Source: Escherichia ruysiae
GTDB taxonomy: Bacteria; Pseudomonadota; Gammaproteobacteria; Enterobacterales; Enterobacteriaceae
NCBI RefSeq assembly: GCF_031323975.1
Contig: NZ_JAVIWS010000001.1
Coordinates: 1,178,001 to 1,242,000 of the forward strand
Direction of reading: 5' to 3'
DNA length: 64,000 bases
Below the pieces are notes generated by a model that worked only from the letters and a program-made list of their open reading frames with translations, was not told where the DNA came from and did no database searches. Position numbers and translations under genes: made by a program. Positions 1 to 8,835 of this stretch are shown one piece after another. Numbering within the stretch: the stretch's first letter is position 1; the number at the start of each line of letters is the position of its first letter.

Positions 1-78
1 ATTGATATGGCATCCAGATATTGCCATGGCAACGCACCAGGGAAGCGCCCGTAAGCGGAAAAGAGAATGGTCAGGCAT
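1..78 (-). CDS. yfcU: YfcU outer-membrane usher, N-terminal fragment cut by the window edge
   Basis: Only the first 26 codons are in the window; the gene runs off position 1. The visible residues start MPDHSLFRLR and continue into a hydrophobic signal-peptide-like stretch, matching the start of the YfcU fimbrial usher as I recall it. Ushers form the outer-membrane pore that assembles pilus subunits delivered by a periplasmic chaperone. An alternative in-frame ATG lies four codons upstream at 90. I chose the ATG at 78 because a GGAT motif sits seven bases upstream and it agrees with the remembered start. The gene follows yfcV on the same strand, the usual subunit-then-usher order. Whether it is intact downstream cannot be judged. 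Confidence 0.75.
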   Translation of the reverse strand, partial: MPDHSLFRLRALPWCVAMAISGCHIN

Positions 79-126
79 ACACGTATCCATCCGTGGTTAT
101 TTAAAGACTATCGAAACGCTAAAAAA

Positions 127-152
127 CCCTCATAGCATTGCGGCTATGAGGG
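127..152 (-). terminator. Hairpin with T-run between yfcV and yfcU (likely attenuator)
   Basis: A 10-bp stem (CCCTCATAGC with its complement) and 6-nt loop is followed on the minus strand by six T residues. It lies between the fimbrial subunit yfcV and the usher yfcU of the same operon. Partial termination here would yield more subunit than usher transcript, an arrangement known from other fimbrial operons. Termination efficiency is inferred. Confidence 0.7.
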
Positions 153-160
153 GGAATACC

Positions 161-724
161 TTAGAGATAGGTAATCTGGAAGGTGGTATTCGCTTCAAAA
201 CCACCCAGGTCCGGTGCGTCAGTCGCACCTACCAGCCAGGCTTTAAAGTTTAAAGTTTGTTTCGGTTTGCCTTTGGAGGTTGCAGTATCTTTTACGATCT
301 GCTGATTAATGCCAGCGCCACTTTTGTAAGAGGTTCCTTGTTGATCACCAATCGCCAGGCTCACGTTGTTAAACGCCGTACCGGTATCGGTATTAAAAAT
401 GGTGTAGTAGTTGCCGCTATTCGCCGTAGACACAGTACCGGTGAAGGTAGTGGTCATGGTAGTTTGGGTATCAAACACGCAATCCTGTAAACGAATCTGG
501 AAATCTTTCGGCGTGGTAGTGCCGTTGTTTTTCAGTTTTTCCGCACCGATATTACCCATATCCACTTCCAGTTTGTGATCGTCTGGTACGATAGAGCAAA
601 CGGAATCTTCAATGGTGCCGTAAAAACGGGCAGTACCGTTGTTACCTTCTGCGAAAGAAGATGTTGAAGTGAACGCACCCATTACCATAGCTGCTGCAAT
701 AGCTGTTTTTACAAACTTACTCAT
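161..724 (-). CDS. yfcV: YfcV fimbrial subunit (chaperone-usher, type 1-like)
   Basis: This 187-residue secreted protein is a structural subunit of the Yfc chaperone-usher fimbria. Residues 1 to about 25 form a signal peptide ending SSFA before EGNNGTARF. The mature part shows the subunit pattern: an N-terminal donor-strand-like segment, a conserved cysteine pair (VCSI near residue 43 and QDCVF near residue 82) that would form the disulphide of the incomplete Ig fold, and a C-terminal beta-strand signature ending in FQITYL with the penultimate tyrosine recognised by chaperones. It is first in its operon, followed by a hairpin and then the usher yfcU. In K-12 the yfc fimbrial genes are cryptic; expression here is unknown. 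Confidence 0.93.
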   Translation of the reverse strand: MSKFVKTAIAAAMVMGAFTSTSSFAEGNNGTARFYGTIEDSVCSIVPDDHKLEVDMGNIGAEKLKNNGTTTPKDFQIRLQDCVFDTQTTMTTTFTGTVSTANSGNYYTIFNTDTGTAFNNVSLAIGDQQGTSYKSGAGINQQIVKDTATSKGKPKQTLNFKAWLVGATDAPDLGGFEANTTFQITYL

Positions 725-1354
725 TATTTGTCCTTAAACCATAAATAATTAGAATATAAGCCAACTGAAATATTGATGATAAAATCCCTCAATCTTTCTT
801 CAGCAGCTTTTAACCAACCATTGAATAGGATTTCTGATCCATAAAATACGGGTTGCACGAGATGATATTCTTTGGCGTGGCGGCAATGTTGATATTTTAA
901 TGAGAGTGGTTCAATTTAAATTTACTAACAACACTGTGTAGAAACTTTTAAATAATCAATAGTGCAAATAATATCTTGAGGATTATCTCAAAAAACAGCA
1001 GAACATTTCATCAAAACGGCACGAACACTTTACCCCATGAATGATTCTGGATCATAAAACAGCTAAAAATAAATATGGCAATTGTGATTATATCTTCGGG
1101 AAGATATAATCTTAATTCTTCTGAATTAATATTATATCAAGACCCTAAAATACCTGCTCAATAATCTCTCTCTTTATTTTTTAACACATCTTTTCGAAAA
1201 ATAATAACCCATGCAAAAAAGCAACAATTACTTCCATATGTAACTTTGTGAAAATAAATAACTGACCTTGCTATAAATGGAAACATTTATTTTTTCATAA
1301 CAGGAGGATTAAATGCATTTAAATAGCAATAATTTCAATACAGTAAGCAAAACT
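725..1354. other. AT-rich intergenic region upstream of yfcV
   Basis: No convincing long gene lies here. The stretch is very AT-rich, as expected for the silenced upstream region of a fimbrial operon. It holds a perfect 12-bp inverted repeat (listed separately) and a perfect AGGAGG ribosome-binding site before a small ORF on the plus strand. Confidence 0.6.
1086..1111. repeat. Perfect 12-bp inverted repeat with 2-nt centre
   Basis: GATTATATCTTC is followed by GG and then its exact reverse complement. It lies about 360 bp upstream of yfcV with no T-run, so it looks more like a protein-binding dyad than a terminator. Function unknown. Confidence 0.6.
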
Positions 1355-1450
1355 AAGGCCCGAAAGCTTACGCCAGCGGGCCTTACACGTTCATATCAAA
1401 TTGCTTTTGCCATCTTCAGATTACACGGGCTCATCTGCCAGTTGAATTGA
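1313..1450 (+). CDS. Candidate 45-residue small ORF with a consensus Shine-Dalgarno
   Basis: An ATG at 1313 follows a perfect AGGAGG with a 5-nt spacer, an unusually strong translation start for a region with no annotated gene. The predicted peptide starts MHLNSNNFNTVSK, is basic and ends QLN. Its last third overlaps the 3' end of sixA in antisense, and the sixA terminator hairpin lies inside it. I do not recognise the product. The strong ribosome site is the only support; it may be a relic of a lost gene or a leader peptide. Confidence 0.25.
   Translation: MHLNSNNFNTVSKTKARKLTPAGLTRSYQIAFAIFRLHGLICQLN
1355..1384 (-). terminator. Terminator downstream of sixA
   Basis: Eight-base arms (AAGGCCCG and CGGGCCTT) with a 14-nt loop lie just past the sixA stop. 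On the minus strand the hairpin is followed by TTAGTTTTGCTT. Confidence 0.6.
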
Positions 1451-1881
1451 CCTTTTCCGCTTTCATCAAGCGTTACGCTGGCAATGGCCGAGGTGGTAAA
1501 CATAGGCGGCGTTTCGCCCGGACATAACTCAGCGACCAGATATCCGACTAAGGGTAGGTGGGAGATCACCAGTACCGAAGCAACACCTTCATTGGTCAAC
1601 GCCTGCAGATAGGCACTGACCAGGCCAACATCGCCGCAGGGCGTTAACTCCGGCAGAACTTCTGCACTGGAAGGCAGGTTCAGACAATCCCCTACTTCGT
1701 CCAGTGTTTGCTCGGCTCGCAGGAACGGGCTCACCAGAACGCGTTCGATTTCCACTTTTTGACCTTTCAGCCAGTTCGCCATCAGGCGAGATTCGTCACA
1801 ACCGTTAGTGGTCAGAGGACGAACCGAATCACTGGCGGCATCGAGGGCTGCGTCGCCGTGACGCATGATAAAAACTTGCAT
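1396..1881 (-). CDS. sixA: SixA phosphohistidine phosphatase
   Basis: This 161-residue cytoplasmic enzyme belongs to the histidine phosphatase (RHG) superfamily. The catalytic RHG is at residues 7-9 (FIMRHGDAA), with His8 the expected phospho-acceptor; the second catalytic histidine is in VISHLPLVGY. SixA was first linked to dephosphorylating the HPt domain of ArcB and later to the nitrogen-PTS protein NPr. Length and start match the family. It lies alone on the minus strand between the fimbrial region and fadIJ, with its own terminator. Confidence 0.96.
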   Translation of the reverse strand: MQVFIMRHGDAALDAASDSVRPLTTNGCDESRLMANWLKGQKVEIERVLVSPFLRAEQTLDEVGDCLNLPSSAEVLPELTPCGDVGLVSAYLQALTNEGVASVLVISHLPLVGYLVAELCPGETPPMFTTSAIASVTLDESGKGQFNWQMSPCNLKMAKAI

Positions 1882-2083
1882 ATTGCACCGCTTTTGTTAA
1901 CCAGATTCGCCCGTCTTCTTTCATCTGAAACCAGATAAAGAGGACGGTGGCCGGCATTGTGCCTTATCCATTCACCGAATGAAACGCTGTTTTTTACCTC
2001 AATGGCGTAAGTATAGTCAATATGCGTTTACATTTTGAACAACACTCCGCCATTCAGCGCGGATTCATATAGCTTTGACCTTC

Positions 2084-4228
2084 TTATTGCAGGTCAGTTG
2101 CAGTTGTTTTCCAAAAACTTTCCCCTCGCTCGCTCATCTCTACTAAACGCTCGCAAGGGGTAAAACGAGAACCATACTGCGTGGCCAGTCGCTGCATTAT
2201 TGCAACCACTTCGCCCGCGCCGAGAGAATCGATATAGCGGAACGGTCCACCGAGAAATGGCGGAAAACCAATGCCAAATACCGCGCCAATATCTCCGTCA
2301 CGCACGCTACGGATAACCTGCTCGTCCAGACAACGTACTGCTTCATTCAGCATCAACATCACGCACCGTTCAGCAACCTGCGGTGCGGAGAGCCGCCCCT
2401 GCCCTTGCGCGCCAATCAGCGGGTAAATGGCGGGATCGACCTGTTTTTTGCTTTTACGCCCTTTCTGACCGTAAAGATAGAATCCCCGACCATTTTTTCT
2501 ACCTTTGCGATCGTCGTTCAAAATTGAAGAAACAACATTTGCAGGCGCGCTAAAACGTTCTCCATAAGCGGCTTCCAGTACAGGAATAATTTTAGTCCCG
2601 GTATCGATTCCTACCTCATCCAAAAGTTGGATTGGCCCTACCGGAAAACCAAATTTCACCAGCGCAGCATCAATGTGCTCTACCCGTTCACCTTCGGTCA
2701 ACATGCGGATAGCTTCATTAATGTAAGGCGCTAAGATGCGATTGACGTAAAACCCGGCTTTGTCACGCACGACAATTGGCGTTTTACCCTGTTTTTTCGC
2801 CAGTTTTACCGTGGTGGCGATGGTTTGCGCCGATGTAACCGCATGAGGAATGATCTCCACCAGCGGCATTTTTTCCACCGGACTGAAGAAATGCAGGCCG
2901 ATAACTTGCTCTGGTCGCGTGGCGTGAGTGGCAATATCGCCAATCGGTAAAGATGAGGTATTCGAAGCAAAGATGGTATGAGCGGCGCAATTCTGCTCAA
3001 CTTCTGCCACCATTTGTTGTTTTAATTCGAGATTTTCAAACACTGCTTCAATAATCAGATCGCGATGGGCAAAGCCGCGATAATCCGTCGTTCCCGAAAT
3101 TAATGCCAGTTGATTGTCGCGTTCACTGGCTTTGAGATGCCGACGGCGCACTTTGCCCTCAAGCTGATCCCAACTGTATTTCAGCGCATGATTAATCCCC
3201 TGGACGTTGATATCTTTAATTCGTACCGGCAGACCCGCTTTACAGGCAGTGACGTAAGCAATACCGCCGCCCATCAAACCACCACCTAAAATTCCCACAC
3301 TATTTAAAGGAGCGGGGGCAACATCGCTGCCGGGATCTTTCTTCACGTCGGTACTGGCAAAAAAGATATTGCGCAATGCCTTTGATTGCGACGTCATCGC
3401 CAGTTCACCAAAGGCTCGAGCTTCAGCGTCATAGCCGCTACTGGTGCCCTGCGCTAACCCGGTCTCGATAACCTCAAGAATACGTTTTGTCGCCGGGTAG
3501 TTGCCCTGGGTTTTCTGTTCTGTTTTTTTGCTTACCATTTTGAATAACAGCGCACGACCTAATGGCCCCGCCATCACACGTTTGCGAATCGGAAGTGCCC
3601 GCGAAACCGGACGATCCTGCTTCGCCAGCTCTACAGCGGCTTCCAGTAAAATGGAGTGCGGAACGACGTCATCCACCAGTCCCAGCTTTAACGCCTGTTT
3701 TGCCCGAAGCTGCTTGCCGGTGAGGATCATCTCTAATGCTGTGCTGACACCTATCAGGCGCGGTAAACGCTGGGTGCCACCTGAACCGGGTAACAACCCA
3801 AGCTGAACTTCAGGCAAACCGAGCACCGTTTTAGGATCGTCAGTACAAACACGACCGTGGCACGCCAGCGCCAACTCCAGTCCACCGCCCAGGCAAGCGC
3901 CGTGAATGGCGGCAATAACCGGAACTGGCAAGGCATGAATTTCCGCCATCAACTGTTGCCCCTGCCGCGCCAGTGCTTCCGCTTCTTGCGCCGTTTTGCA
4001 GTTGCCGATCATGTTGATATCCGCGCCGGCAATAAAGTTGTCCGGTTTCGCGGAGATAAACACCACGCCGCGCAGATCTTTATTTTCGCGGAGTTGTTTA
4101 ATAATGGTGCGTACCTGTGAGGCAAACTCCGCCTTCAGGGTGTTCATTTTCTCGCCAGGAACATCAATGGTGATGACGGCAATATTGTCCAGACGCATAT
4201 TGAGGGTAAATGCTGATGCCATTTCCAT
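2084..4228 (-). CDS. fadJ: FadJ, alpha subunit of the anaerobic fatty-acid oxidation complex
   Basis: This 714-residue bifunctional enzyme of beta-oxidation has enoyl-CoA hydratase and 3-hydroxyacyl-CoA dehydrogenase activities. Residues 1 to about 190 form the crotonase domain with the oxyanion-hole segment [17 protein letters not shown] and catalytic-region [17 protein letters not shown]. From about residue 310 comes the dehydrogenase half, with the NAD-binding [14 protein letters not shown] and the [14 protein letters not shown] signature. FadJ pairs with FadI for anaerobic growth on fatty acids; FadBA is the aerobic counterpart. Its start overlaps the fadI stop by one base (TAATG), indicating translational coupling and control by the FadR operator upstream of fadI. 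Confidence 0.97.
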   Translation of the reverse strand: MEMASAFTLNMRLDNIAVITIDVPGEKMNTLKAEFASQVRTIIKQLRENKDLRGVVFISAKPDNFIAGADINMIGNCKTAQEAEALARQGQQLMAEIHALPVPVIAAIHGACLGGGLELALACHGRVCTDDPKTVLGLPEVQLGLLPGSGGTQRLPRLIGVSTALEMILTGKQLRAKQALKLGLVDDVVPHSILLEAAVELAKQDRPVSRALPIRKRVMAGPLGRALLFKMVSKKTEQKTQGNYPATKRILEVIETGLAQGTSSGYDAEARAFGELAMTSQSKALRNIFFASTDVKKDPGSDVAPAPLNSVGILGGGLMGGGIAYVTACKAGLPVRIKDINVQGINHALKYSWDQLEGKVRRRHLKASERDNQLALISGTTDYRGFAHRDLIIEAVFENLELKQQMVAEVEQNCAAHTIFASNTSSLPIGDIATHATRPEQVIGLHFFSPVEKMPLVEIIPHAVTSAQTIATTVKLAKKQGKTPIVVRDKAGFYVNRILAPYINEAIRMLTEGERVEHIDAALVKFGFPVGPIQLLDEVGIDTGTKIIPVLEAAYGERFSAPANVVSSILNDDRKGRKNGRGFYLYGQKGRKSKKQVDPAIYPLIGAQGQGRLSAPQVAERCVMLMLNEAVRCLDEQVIRSVRDGDIGAVFGIGFPPFLGGPFRYIDSLGAGEVVAIMQRLATQYGSRFTPCERLVEMSERGESFWKTTATDLQ

Positions 4229-5538
4229 TATTCCGCCTCCAGAACCATTGCTGCACCAAGCCCACCTGCGGCACAGGCGGTCACTAAACCAAATCCACCG
4301 CCGCGACGGCGAAGTTCATGCAATGTCTGGGTTATCATCCGCGCACCAGTAGCCGCGAAGGGATGTCCGTAAGCAATCGAACCGCCAAGCACGTTAAATT
4401 TGCTGTCGTCCACTTCACCAGTGGCATGTGCACGCCCCAGCACATCGCGGGCAAAACGTTCACTACCCAGCAACTGAATATTCGCCAGCGTCTGGGCAGC
4501 AAATGCTTCATGCATATCAATCAATGTCAGATCGCTCATCGTTAAACCGGCACGTTCCAGCGCCAGCGGCGTTGACCAGGCTGGACCGAGCAACATGTCC
4601 TGCCAGACATCTATCGCGGTAAATGCATAACTGCGCAGATACCCCAGCGGCACCAGCCCTAATTCTTTCGCCCGCGATTCGGTCATCAGGATCACCGCCG
4701 CAGCGCCATCGGTCAGCGGCGTACTGTTCGCTGCCGTTACCGTTCCGTGTTTACGATCAAACGCCGGACGCAGCTTTGCGTAATCAGCAAGCGAGGAATT
4801 ACCGCGAATATTGTTGTCTTCGGCAAGCGGTTGTTTATAAGGGGGGATAAAGGCGGTCATCACTTCTTCTTTGAGTTTACCTTCCGACCACGCCTGAGCG
4901 GCTCGCTGATGCGAACGGTGCGCTAATGCATCTTGCTGTTCGCGGGTGATGCCGTAGGTTTTCGCCATTTGTTCAGCGGTGTCACCCATCCGCAAGCCGG
5001 TGGAATATTCCGCTACCGCAGGCGGCACGGGCATTAAGTCACGCAAACGCAGACGAGAGAAAAGTTTCAGACGCTGGCTCATTGTGCGGGCTTTGTTGAC
5101 ATCCACCAGCACGCGCGCCAGTTTTTTGCTAACGCCAATCGGCAATACCGACGAGGAATCTGCCCCACCGGCAATCCCCGCACGAATGGTTCCCGCCATC
5201 AGGCTTTCGGCGACGTTTGCAACAGCCTGGAAACTGGTGGCACAGGCACGACTGACGCTGTAAGCATCGGTATGGACGTTCATTCCGGTGCCAAGAACAA
5301 TTTCACGCGCAATGTTGGGGGCTTCCGGCATTTGTACGACCTGACCAAAGACCAGTTGTTCAATCACTTCGGCGGGGATCTCGCTACGAGCAAGCAGTTC
5401 TCCGACGACCATCTTCCCCAAATCAACAGCGGGAATACCATGAAAAGCCGTCGCCTGGCGAGCAAAAGGCGTGCGTAATCCGCTAACAATGGCGATACGA
5501 TCGCCCTGGCGGGTAACCAGCGGTAAAACCTGACCCAT
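4228..5538 (-). CDS. fadI: FadI, beta subunit (3-ketoacyl-CoA thiolase)
   Basis: This 436-residue thiolase cleaves 3-ketoacyl-CoA to acetyl-CoA and a shortened acyl-CoA, the last step of anaerobic beta-oxidation. The nucleophile Cys99 is in SRACATSF, the catalytic histidine is in the C-terminal [14 protein letters not shown] motif and the second cysteine is in [12 protein letters not shown]. It is the first gene of fadIJ. The ATG at 5538 follows a GGGGAG ribosome site. A FadR-like operator lies about 27 bp upstream of the start codon, so repression in the absence of long-chain acyl-CoA is expected. Confidence 0.97.
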   Translation of the reverse strand: MGQVLPLVTRQGDRIAIVSGLRTPFARQATAFHGIPAVDLGKMVVGELLARSEIPAEVIEQLVFGQVVQMPEAPNIAREIVLGTGMNVHTDAYSVSRACATSFQAVANVAESLMAGTIRAGIAGGADSSSVLPIGVSKKLARVLVDVNKARTMSQRLKLFSRLRLRDLMPVPPAVAEYSTGLRMGDTAEQMAKTYGITREQQDALAHRSHQRAAQAWSEGKLKEEVMTAFIPPYKQPLAEDNNIRGNSSLADYAKLRPAFDRKHGTVTAANSTPLTDGAAAVILMTESRAKELGLVPLGYLRSYAFTAIDVWQDMLLGPAWSTPLALERAGLTMSDLTLIDMHEAFAAQTLANIQLLGSERFARDVLGRAHATGEVDDSKFNVLGGSIAYGHPFAATGARMITQTLHELRRRGGGFGLVTACAAGGLGAAMVLEAE

Positions 5539-5564
5539 AACACTCCCCTGTAAAAAAATAGATA

Positions 5565-5581
5565 AAGTGGTCTGACCTGAT
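5565..5581 (-). promoter_or_regulatory. FadR operator of fadIJ
   Basis: AGTGGTCTGACCTGA closely matches the FadR palindrome core TGGTCNGACCA and sits immediately upstream of fadI. FadR represses fad genes and is released by long-chain acyl-CoA. Confidence 0.75.
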
Positions 5582-5674
5582 CATAGTCTTAACCATTTTT
5601 TTACATTTAGCCAAGTGGAGAAAAGGGAAAGTGGGAGCTATGACACAGAGAGAAAAGAAGAAGAGAAAACAAAA

Positions 5675-5701
5675 CGCCCCTGCCAGCAACTGGCAGGGGC
5701 G
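5675..5701 (-). terminator. Strong terminator downstream of yfcZ
   Basis: A perfect 12-bp GC-rich stem (CGCCCCTGCCAG) with a 3-nt loop is followed on the minus strand by TTTTGTTTTC. It ends yfcZ transcription before fadI. Confidence 0.85.
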
Positions 5702-5718
5702 TGCGTACCTGAGAGGAA

Positions 5719-6003
5719 TTAACGCAGACCCAGCTGGAAGATCAGCATTTCAGCTTCGCAGGCAAAAGTGAAATCGATATCCAGGCGAACACCATCAGAC
5801 TCTTCAGTGAAAGTCGGGGTGATTTTGCACGGTTCGGATTCCACGCTACGGGCTTTTTCAGTCAGCGCCGCCAGCGTTTGTTCTGCTTCTGCGCGGTTTG
5901 CAAACACGCGGCTGTAAGACGCGGTGCAATCGGAGTTGTCCATAATGGTGCCAACATCCATACAGCAGCAAACCGGGGTTTCATCAGCACTACATTTACT
6001 CAT
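5719..6003 (-). CDS. yfcZ: YfcZ, conserved protein of unknown function (UPF0381/YfcZ family)
   Basis: The product is 94 residues when started at the ATG at 6003 (MSKCSADETPVCCCMDVG). An upstream in-frame ATG would add eight residues but breaks agreement with the family start and has a poorer ribosome site. The N-terminus carries four cysteines, three consecutive (CCC), a striking feature that could bind metal or respond to redox, although no function is established. The rest is an acidic alpha/beta domain ending FQLGLR. It is monocistronic, with its own strong terminator, and is transcribed divergently from fadL. Confidence 0.92.
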   Translation of the reverse strand: MSKCSADETPVCCCMDVGTIMDNSDCTASYSRVFANRAEAEQTLAALTEKARSVESEPCKITPTFTEESDGVRLDIDFTFACEAEMLIFQLGLR

Positions 6004-6236
6004 CGTTGATTTCCTCTGTATGTGCACCCAAGGTGCCAGATAAACGTTGCGGATATTTTACGCTTCCGGAAAGTGCTGCTCCAGTTGTTAATTCTGCAAA
6101 ATCGGATAAGTGACCGAAATCACACTTAAAAATGATCTAAAACAAAATTCACCCGGATGGATGAGTGCGCCACCTCTAAATTTTGCCAGCTGGATCGCGT
6201 TTCTTAGATCATATTTGAAAAAAGATAGAAACATAC

Positions 6237-6289
6237 TTGCAACATCCTATCTGGTCAGACCTATACTCTCGCCACTGGTCTGATTTCTA
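6237..6289 (+). promoter_or_regulatory. fadL promoter with two FadR-like sites
   Basis: A -10-like TATACT (6262-6267) and a -35-like TTGCAA (6237-6242) have a long 19-bp spacer. Two TGGTCNGA elements, TGGTCAGACC at 6252-6261 and TGGTCTGATT at 6276-6285, match FadR half-to-full sites. FadR repression of fadL by two operators at the promoter is established in E. coli. The remaining yfcZ-fadL intergenic sequence (6004-6374) is an AT-rich leader with no further gene. Confidence 0.7.
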
Positions 6290-6374
6290 AGATGTACATC
6301 AGCCCCTACACTTCGCGCTCCTGTTACAGCACGTAACATAGTTTGTATAAAAATAAATTATTGAGGTTATGGTC

Positions 6375-7715
6375 ATGAGCCAGAAAACCCTGTTTACAAA
6401 GTCTGCTCTCGCAGTCGCAGTGGCACTTATCTCCACCCAGGCCTGGTCGGCAGGCTTTCAGTTAAACGAATTTTCTTCCTCTGGCCTGGGTCGGGCTTAT
6501 TCAGGGGAAGGCGCAATTGCCGATGATGCCGGTAACGTCAGCCGTAACCCCGCGTTGATTACCATGTTTGACCGCCCGACTTTTTCTGCGGGTGCGGTTT
6601 ATATTGATCCGGATGTAGATATTACCGGGCATTCTAATTTAACCGGTCAGAGTGCAAATGCTAAAAATATCGCACCGACAGCGTGGGTCCCTAACCTGCA
6701 CTTTGTCGCGCCTATTAACGATCAGTTTGGTTGGGGAGCGTCAATAACGTCCAACTACGGCCTGGCTACGGAATTTACCGACAACTATGCTGCTGGTATC
6801 TATGGCGGTAAAACCGATCTGCAGACAATCAACCTTAACCTTAGCGGGGCTTATCGCCTTAACAATAGCTGGAGTTTTGGTCTTGGTTTTGATGCTGTTT
6901 ACGCCAAGGCAAAAATTGAGCGTTACGCCGGTTCGCTGGGGCCTTTGTTGTCTCAACAGTTGATTGCCCAAGGTGTACCCGCGTCATTGACCAATGGTAT
7001 TAATACTCCGGACTCTCAAATTGCTCATCTGAAAGGTGACGAGTGGGGCTTTGGCTGGAACGCGGGTATTCTTTATGAACTGGATAAAGATAACCGTTGG
7101 GGCCTGACATATCGTTCAGAAGTTAAAATCGACTTCGAAGGGGATTACAAAAGCTCCATTAACCCAAATCTGAACAACATTTTGGGTAATATGGGCTTGC
7201 CGTATGGCACGATGGGTGCAACACAAAATGGATCCTTGACGCTCAACCTGCCTGAGATGTGGGAGATTTCTGGTTATAACCGTGTTGCGCCGCAGTGGGC
7301 AATTCACTACAGCATGGCCTATACCAGCTGGAGTCAGTTCCAGGAGTTGAAAGCGAAAGGCGATAGTGGTCAGACGCTGTTCTATAAAGATGAAGGATTC
7401 CGTGACGCATATCGTATCGCGTTGGGTACAACCTACTATTACGATAAAAACTGGACCTTCCGTACCGGTATCGCCTATGACGACAGCCCGGTTCCGGCAG
7501 ATAAACGCTCTATTTCCATTCCTGACCAGGATCGTTTGTGGTTAAGTGCTGGGTTAACCTATGCATTTAATGAAGATGCATCCATTGACGTTGGCGCATC
7601 TTATATGCATGGTCAGAAAGTGAAATTCACCGAAGGTGAAGGTGCGGCAGCTTATTCTTTCGAGTCTGAAGGTAAAGCCTGGCTGTTCGGGACTAACTTT
7701 AACTACGCGTTCTAA
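6375..7715 (+). CDS. fadL: FadL long-chain fatty acid outer-membrane channel
   Basis: This 446-residue 14-strand beta-barrel imports long-chain fatty acids across the outer membrane and is the phage T2 receptor in E. coli. A 25-residue signal peptide ends WSA before [11 protein letters not shown], the plug segment, followed by the conserved NPA motif in [10 protein letters not shown]. The protein ends in phenylalanine (NFNYAF), the usual outer-membrane insertion signal. The ATG at 6375 is preferred over 6369 because the GAGG ribosome site is eight bases from it and only two from the other. Compared with the K-12 protein I remember, the predicted extracellular loops differ strongly while the strands are conserved. 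FadR and CRP control is expected. Confidence 0.96.
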   Translation: MSQKTLFTKSALAVAVALISTQAWSAGFQLNEFSSSGLGRAYSGEGAIADDAGNVSRNPALITMFDRPTFSAGAVYIDPDVDITGHSNLTGQSANAKNIAPTAWVPNLHFVAPINDQFGWGASITSNYGLATEFTDNYAAGIYGGKTDLQTINLNLSGAYRLNNSWSFGLGFDAVYAKAKIERYAGSLGPLLSQQLIAQGVPASLTNGINTPDSQIAHLKGDEWGFGWNAGILYELDKDNRWGLTYRSEVKIDFEGDYKSSINPNLNNILGNMGLPYGTMGATQNGSLTLNLPEMWEISGYNRVAPQWAIHYSMAYTSWSQFQELKAKGDSGQTLFYKDEGFRDAYRIALGTTYYYDKNWTFRTGIAYDDSPVPADKRSISIPDQDRLWLSAGLTYAFNEDASIDVGASYMHGQKVKFTEGEGAAAYSFESEGKAWLFGTNFNYAF

Positions 7716-7735
7716 TAACACGTTCGTTTAATAAG

Positions 7736-7767
7736 AAAAAAGGTGAGTTTTACGACTCACCTTTTTT
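7736..7767. terminator. Bidirectional terminator between fadL and mlaA
   Basis: AAAAAAGGTGAGT and its complement flank a short loop, giving A- and T-runs on both sides. It serves the convergent genes fadL (+) and mlaA (-). The gene yfdF, which I recall between these two in K-12, is absent. Confidence 0.9.
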
Positions 7768-7776
7768 ATTTGCGTC

Positions 7777-8532
7777 TTATTCAGAATCGATATCTTTTAA
7801 ATCATCCTGAATCGCTTGCGCGTTCGGGTTTTCTTGCGGTTTGAGCTCACCGCCATTGGCGATGAAATCATGACGCTGGAAGTAAGCCTCGCGCACCATA
7901 ATGTAAGGATCGGAGGACTGACGAAGCAAGCCGTCAGAATCCAGCAACTGCGCACGAGTTTCGATCCCTTCAAGCGTCCATTTACCCACCGACATCGGCC
8001 AGGTCAGCCAGGAAAGTACCGGGTAAAGGCTGTCTGCCATATCACCGCCGTCATCACGCAGCGTAAAGCTACCGTAGAACGGTAACTGAACGTACGGCCC
8101 ATAACCCACGCCATAGTGACCGAGCGTACTGCCAAAACGGTGAGGTTCGGTGCGTTGCAGTTTCGGATTCGCCATCCCAGCAACATCAATAAAACCGCCC
8201 ATTCCCAAAATGGTGTTCAGGAAAAAGCGGGTAAAGTGGACCATCCCCTGATAAGGGTCACCCTGCAAGAAGTAGTTAACCATCACCGCAGGTTCTTCCA
8301 GGTTGCCGGTGAAGTTGCTCAAACCGTTACGCGCCGGTTGCGGAACATAATCACGCCAGGCGACCGCTACCGGTCGAACCACATACGGGTCTAACACATT
8401 GAAGTTAAAATTGTACATGGTGCGGTTGAACCCTTCTAACGGGTCAGAACGCCCTTGCTGATCTGTACCGGAACTCGCACACCCCACCAGAAGCGTAGTT
8501 CCCAGAGCAAGCGCCGACAGGCGAAGCTTCAT
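7777..8532 (-). CDS. mlaA: MlaA (VacJ) outer-membrane lipoprotein for phospholipid removal
   Basis: This 251-residue lipoprotein has a signal peptide with lipobox LLVGC, so Cys18 is the lipidated residue. MlaA works with OmpC/OmpF to take misplaced phospholipids from the outer leaflet of the outer membrane and pass them to MlaC and the MlaFEDB transporter. The family core is visible (SDPLEGFNRTMYNFN, GGFIDVAGM, RTEPHRFGSTLGHYGVG). The ORF extends 17 codons upstream, but starting at 8532 gives the canonical MKLRLSALALG signal peptide. It is monocistronic here. Confidence 0.96.
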   Translation of the reverse strand: MKLRLSALALGTTLLVGCASSGTDQQGRSDPLEGFNRTMYNFNFNVLDPYVVRPVAVAWRDYVPQPARNGLSNFTGNLEEPAVMVNYFLQGDPYQGMVHFTRFFLNTILGMGGFIDVAGMANPKLQRTEPHRFGSTLGHYGVGYGPYVQLPFYGSFTLRDDGGDMADSLYPVLSWLTWPMSVGKWTLEGIETRAQLLDSDGLLRQSSDPYIMVREAYFQRHDFIANGGELKPQENPNAQAIQDDLKDIDSE

Positions 8533-8835
8533 AAATGTCTCCCTGTTTTTTATGGCTTTTTTATGGCTTATGCAGTTTGCCATCCATGACGGAACGATAC
8601 CGTATCCGCCTGTTTAGGTGTGGGCGATTGTAACAGCACGTCAACTGATGTCCAGACGCCCTGGTTTGCTGACTTGATCATAGCCTGGTAATCGCCGCCC
8701 TGTAGGCTACTTGATTCTGTAGAAACAGAAAAAGGCAAACGCAGCCTTTTATACATTTTCAGAGTAACTCCCGCCAGTTGCGAGCAAAAAAGCCGCTACG
8801 CTTTAGCTATACGTGCTAATTCAAGAGACGACATC

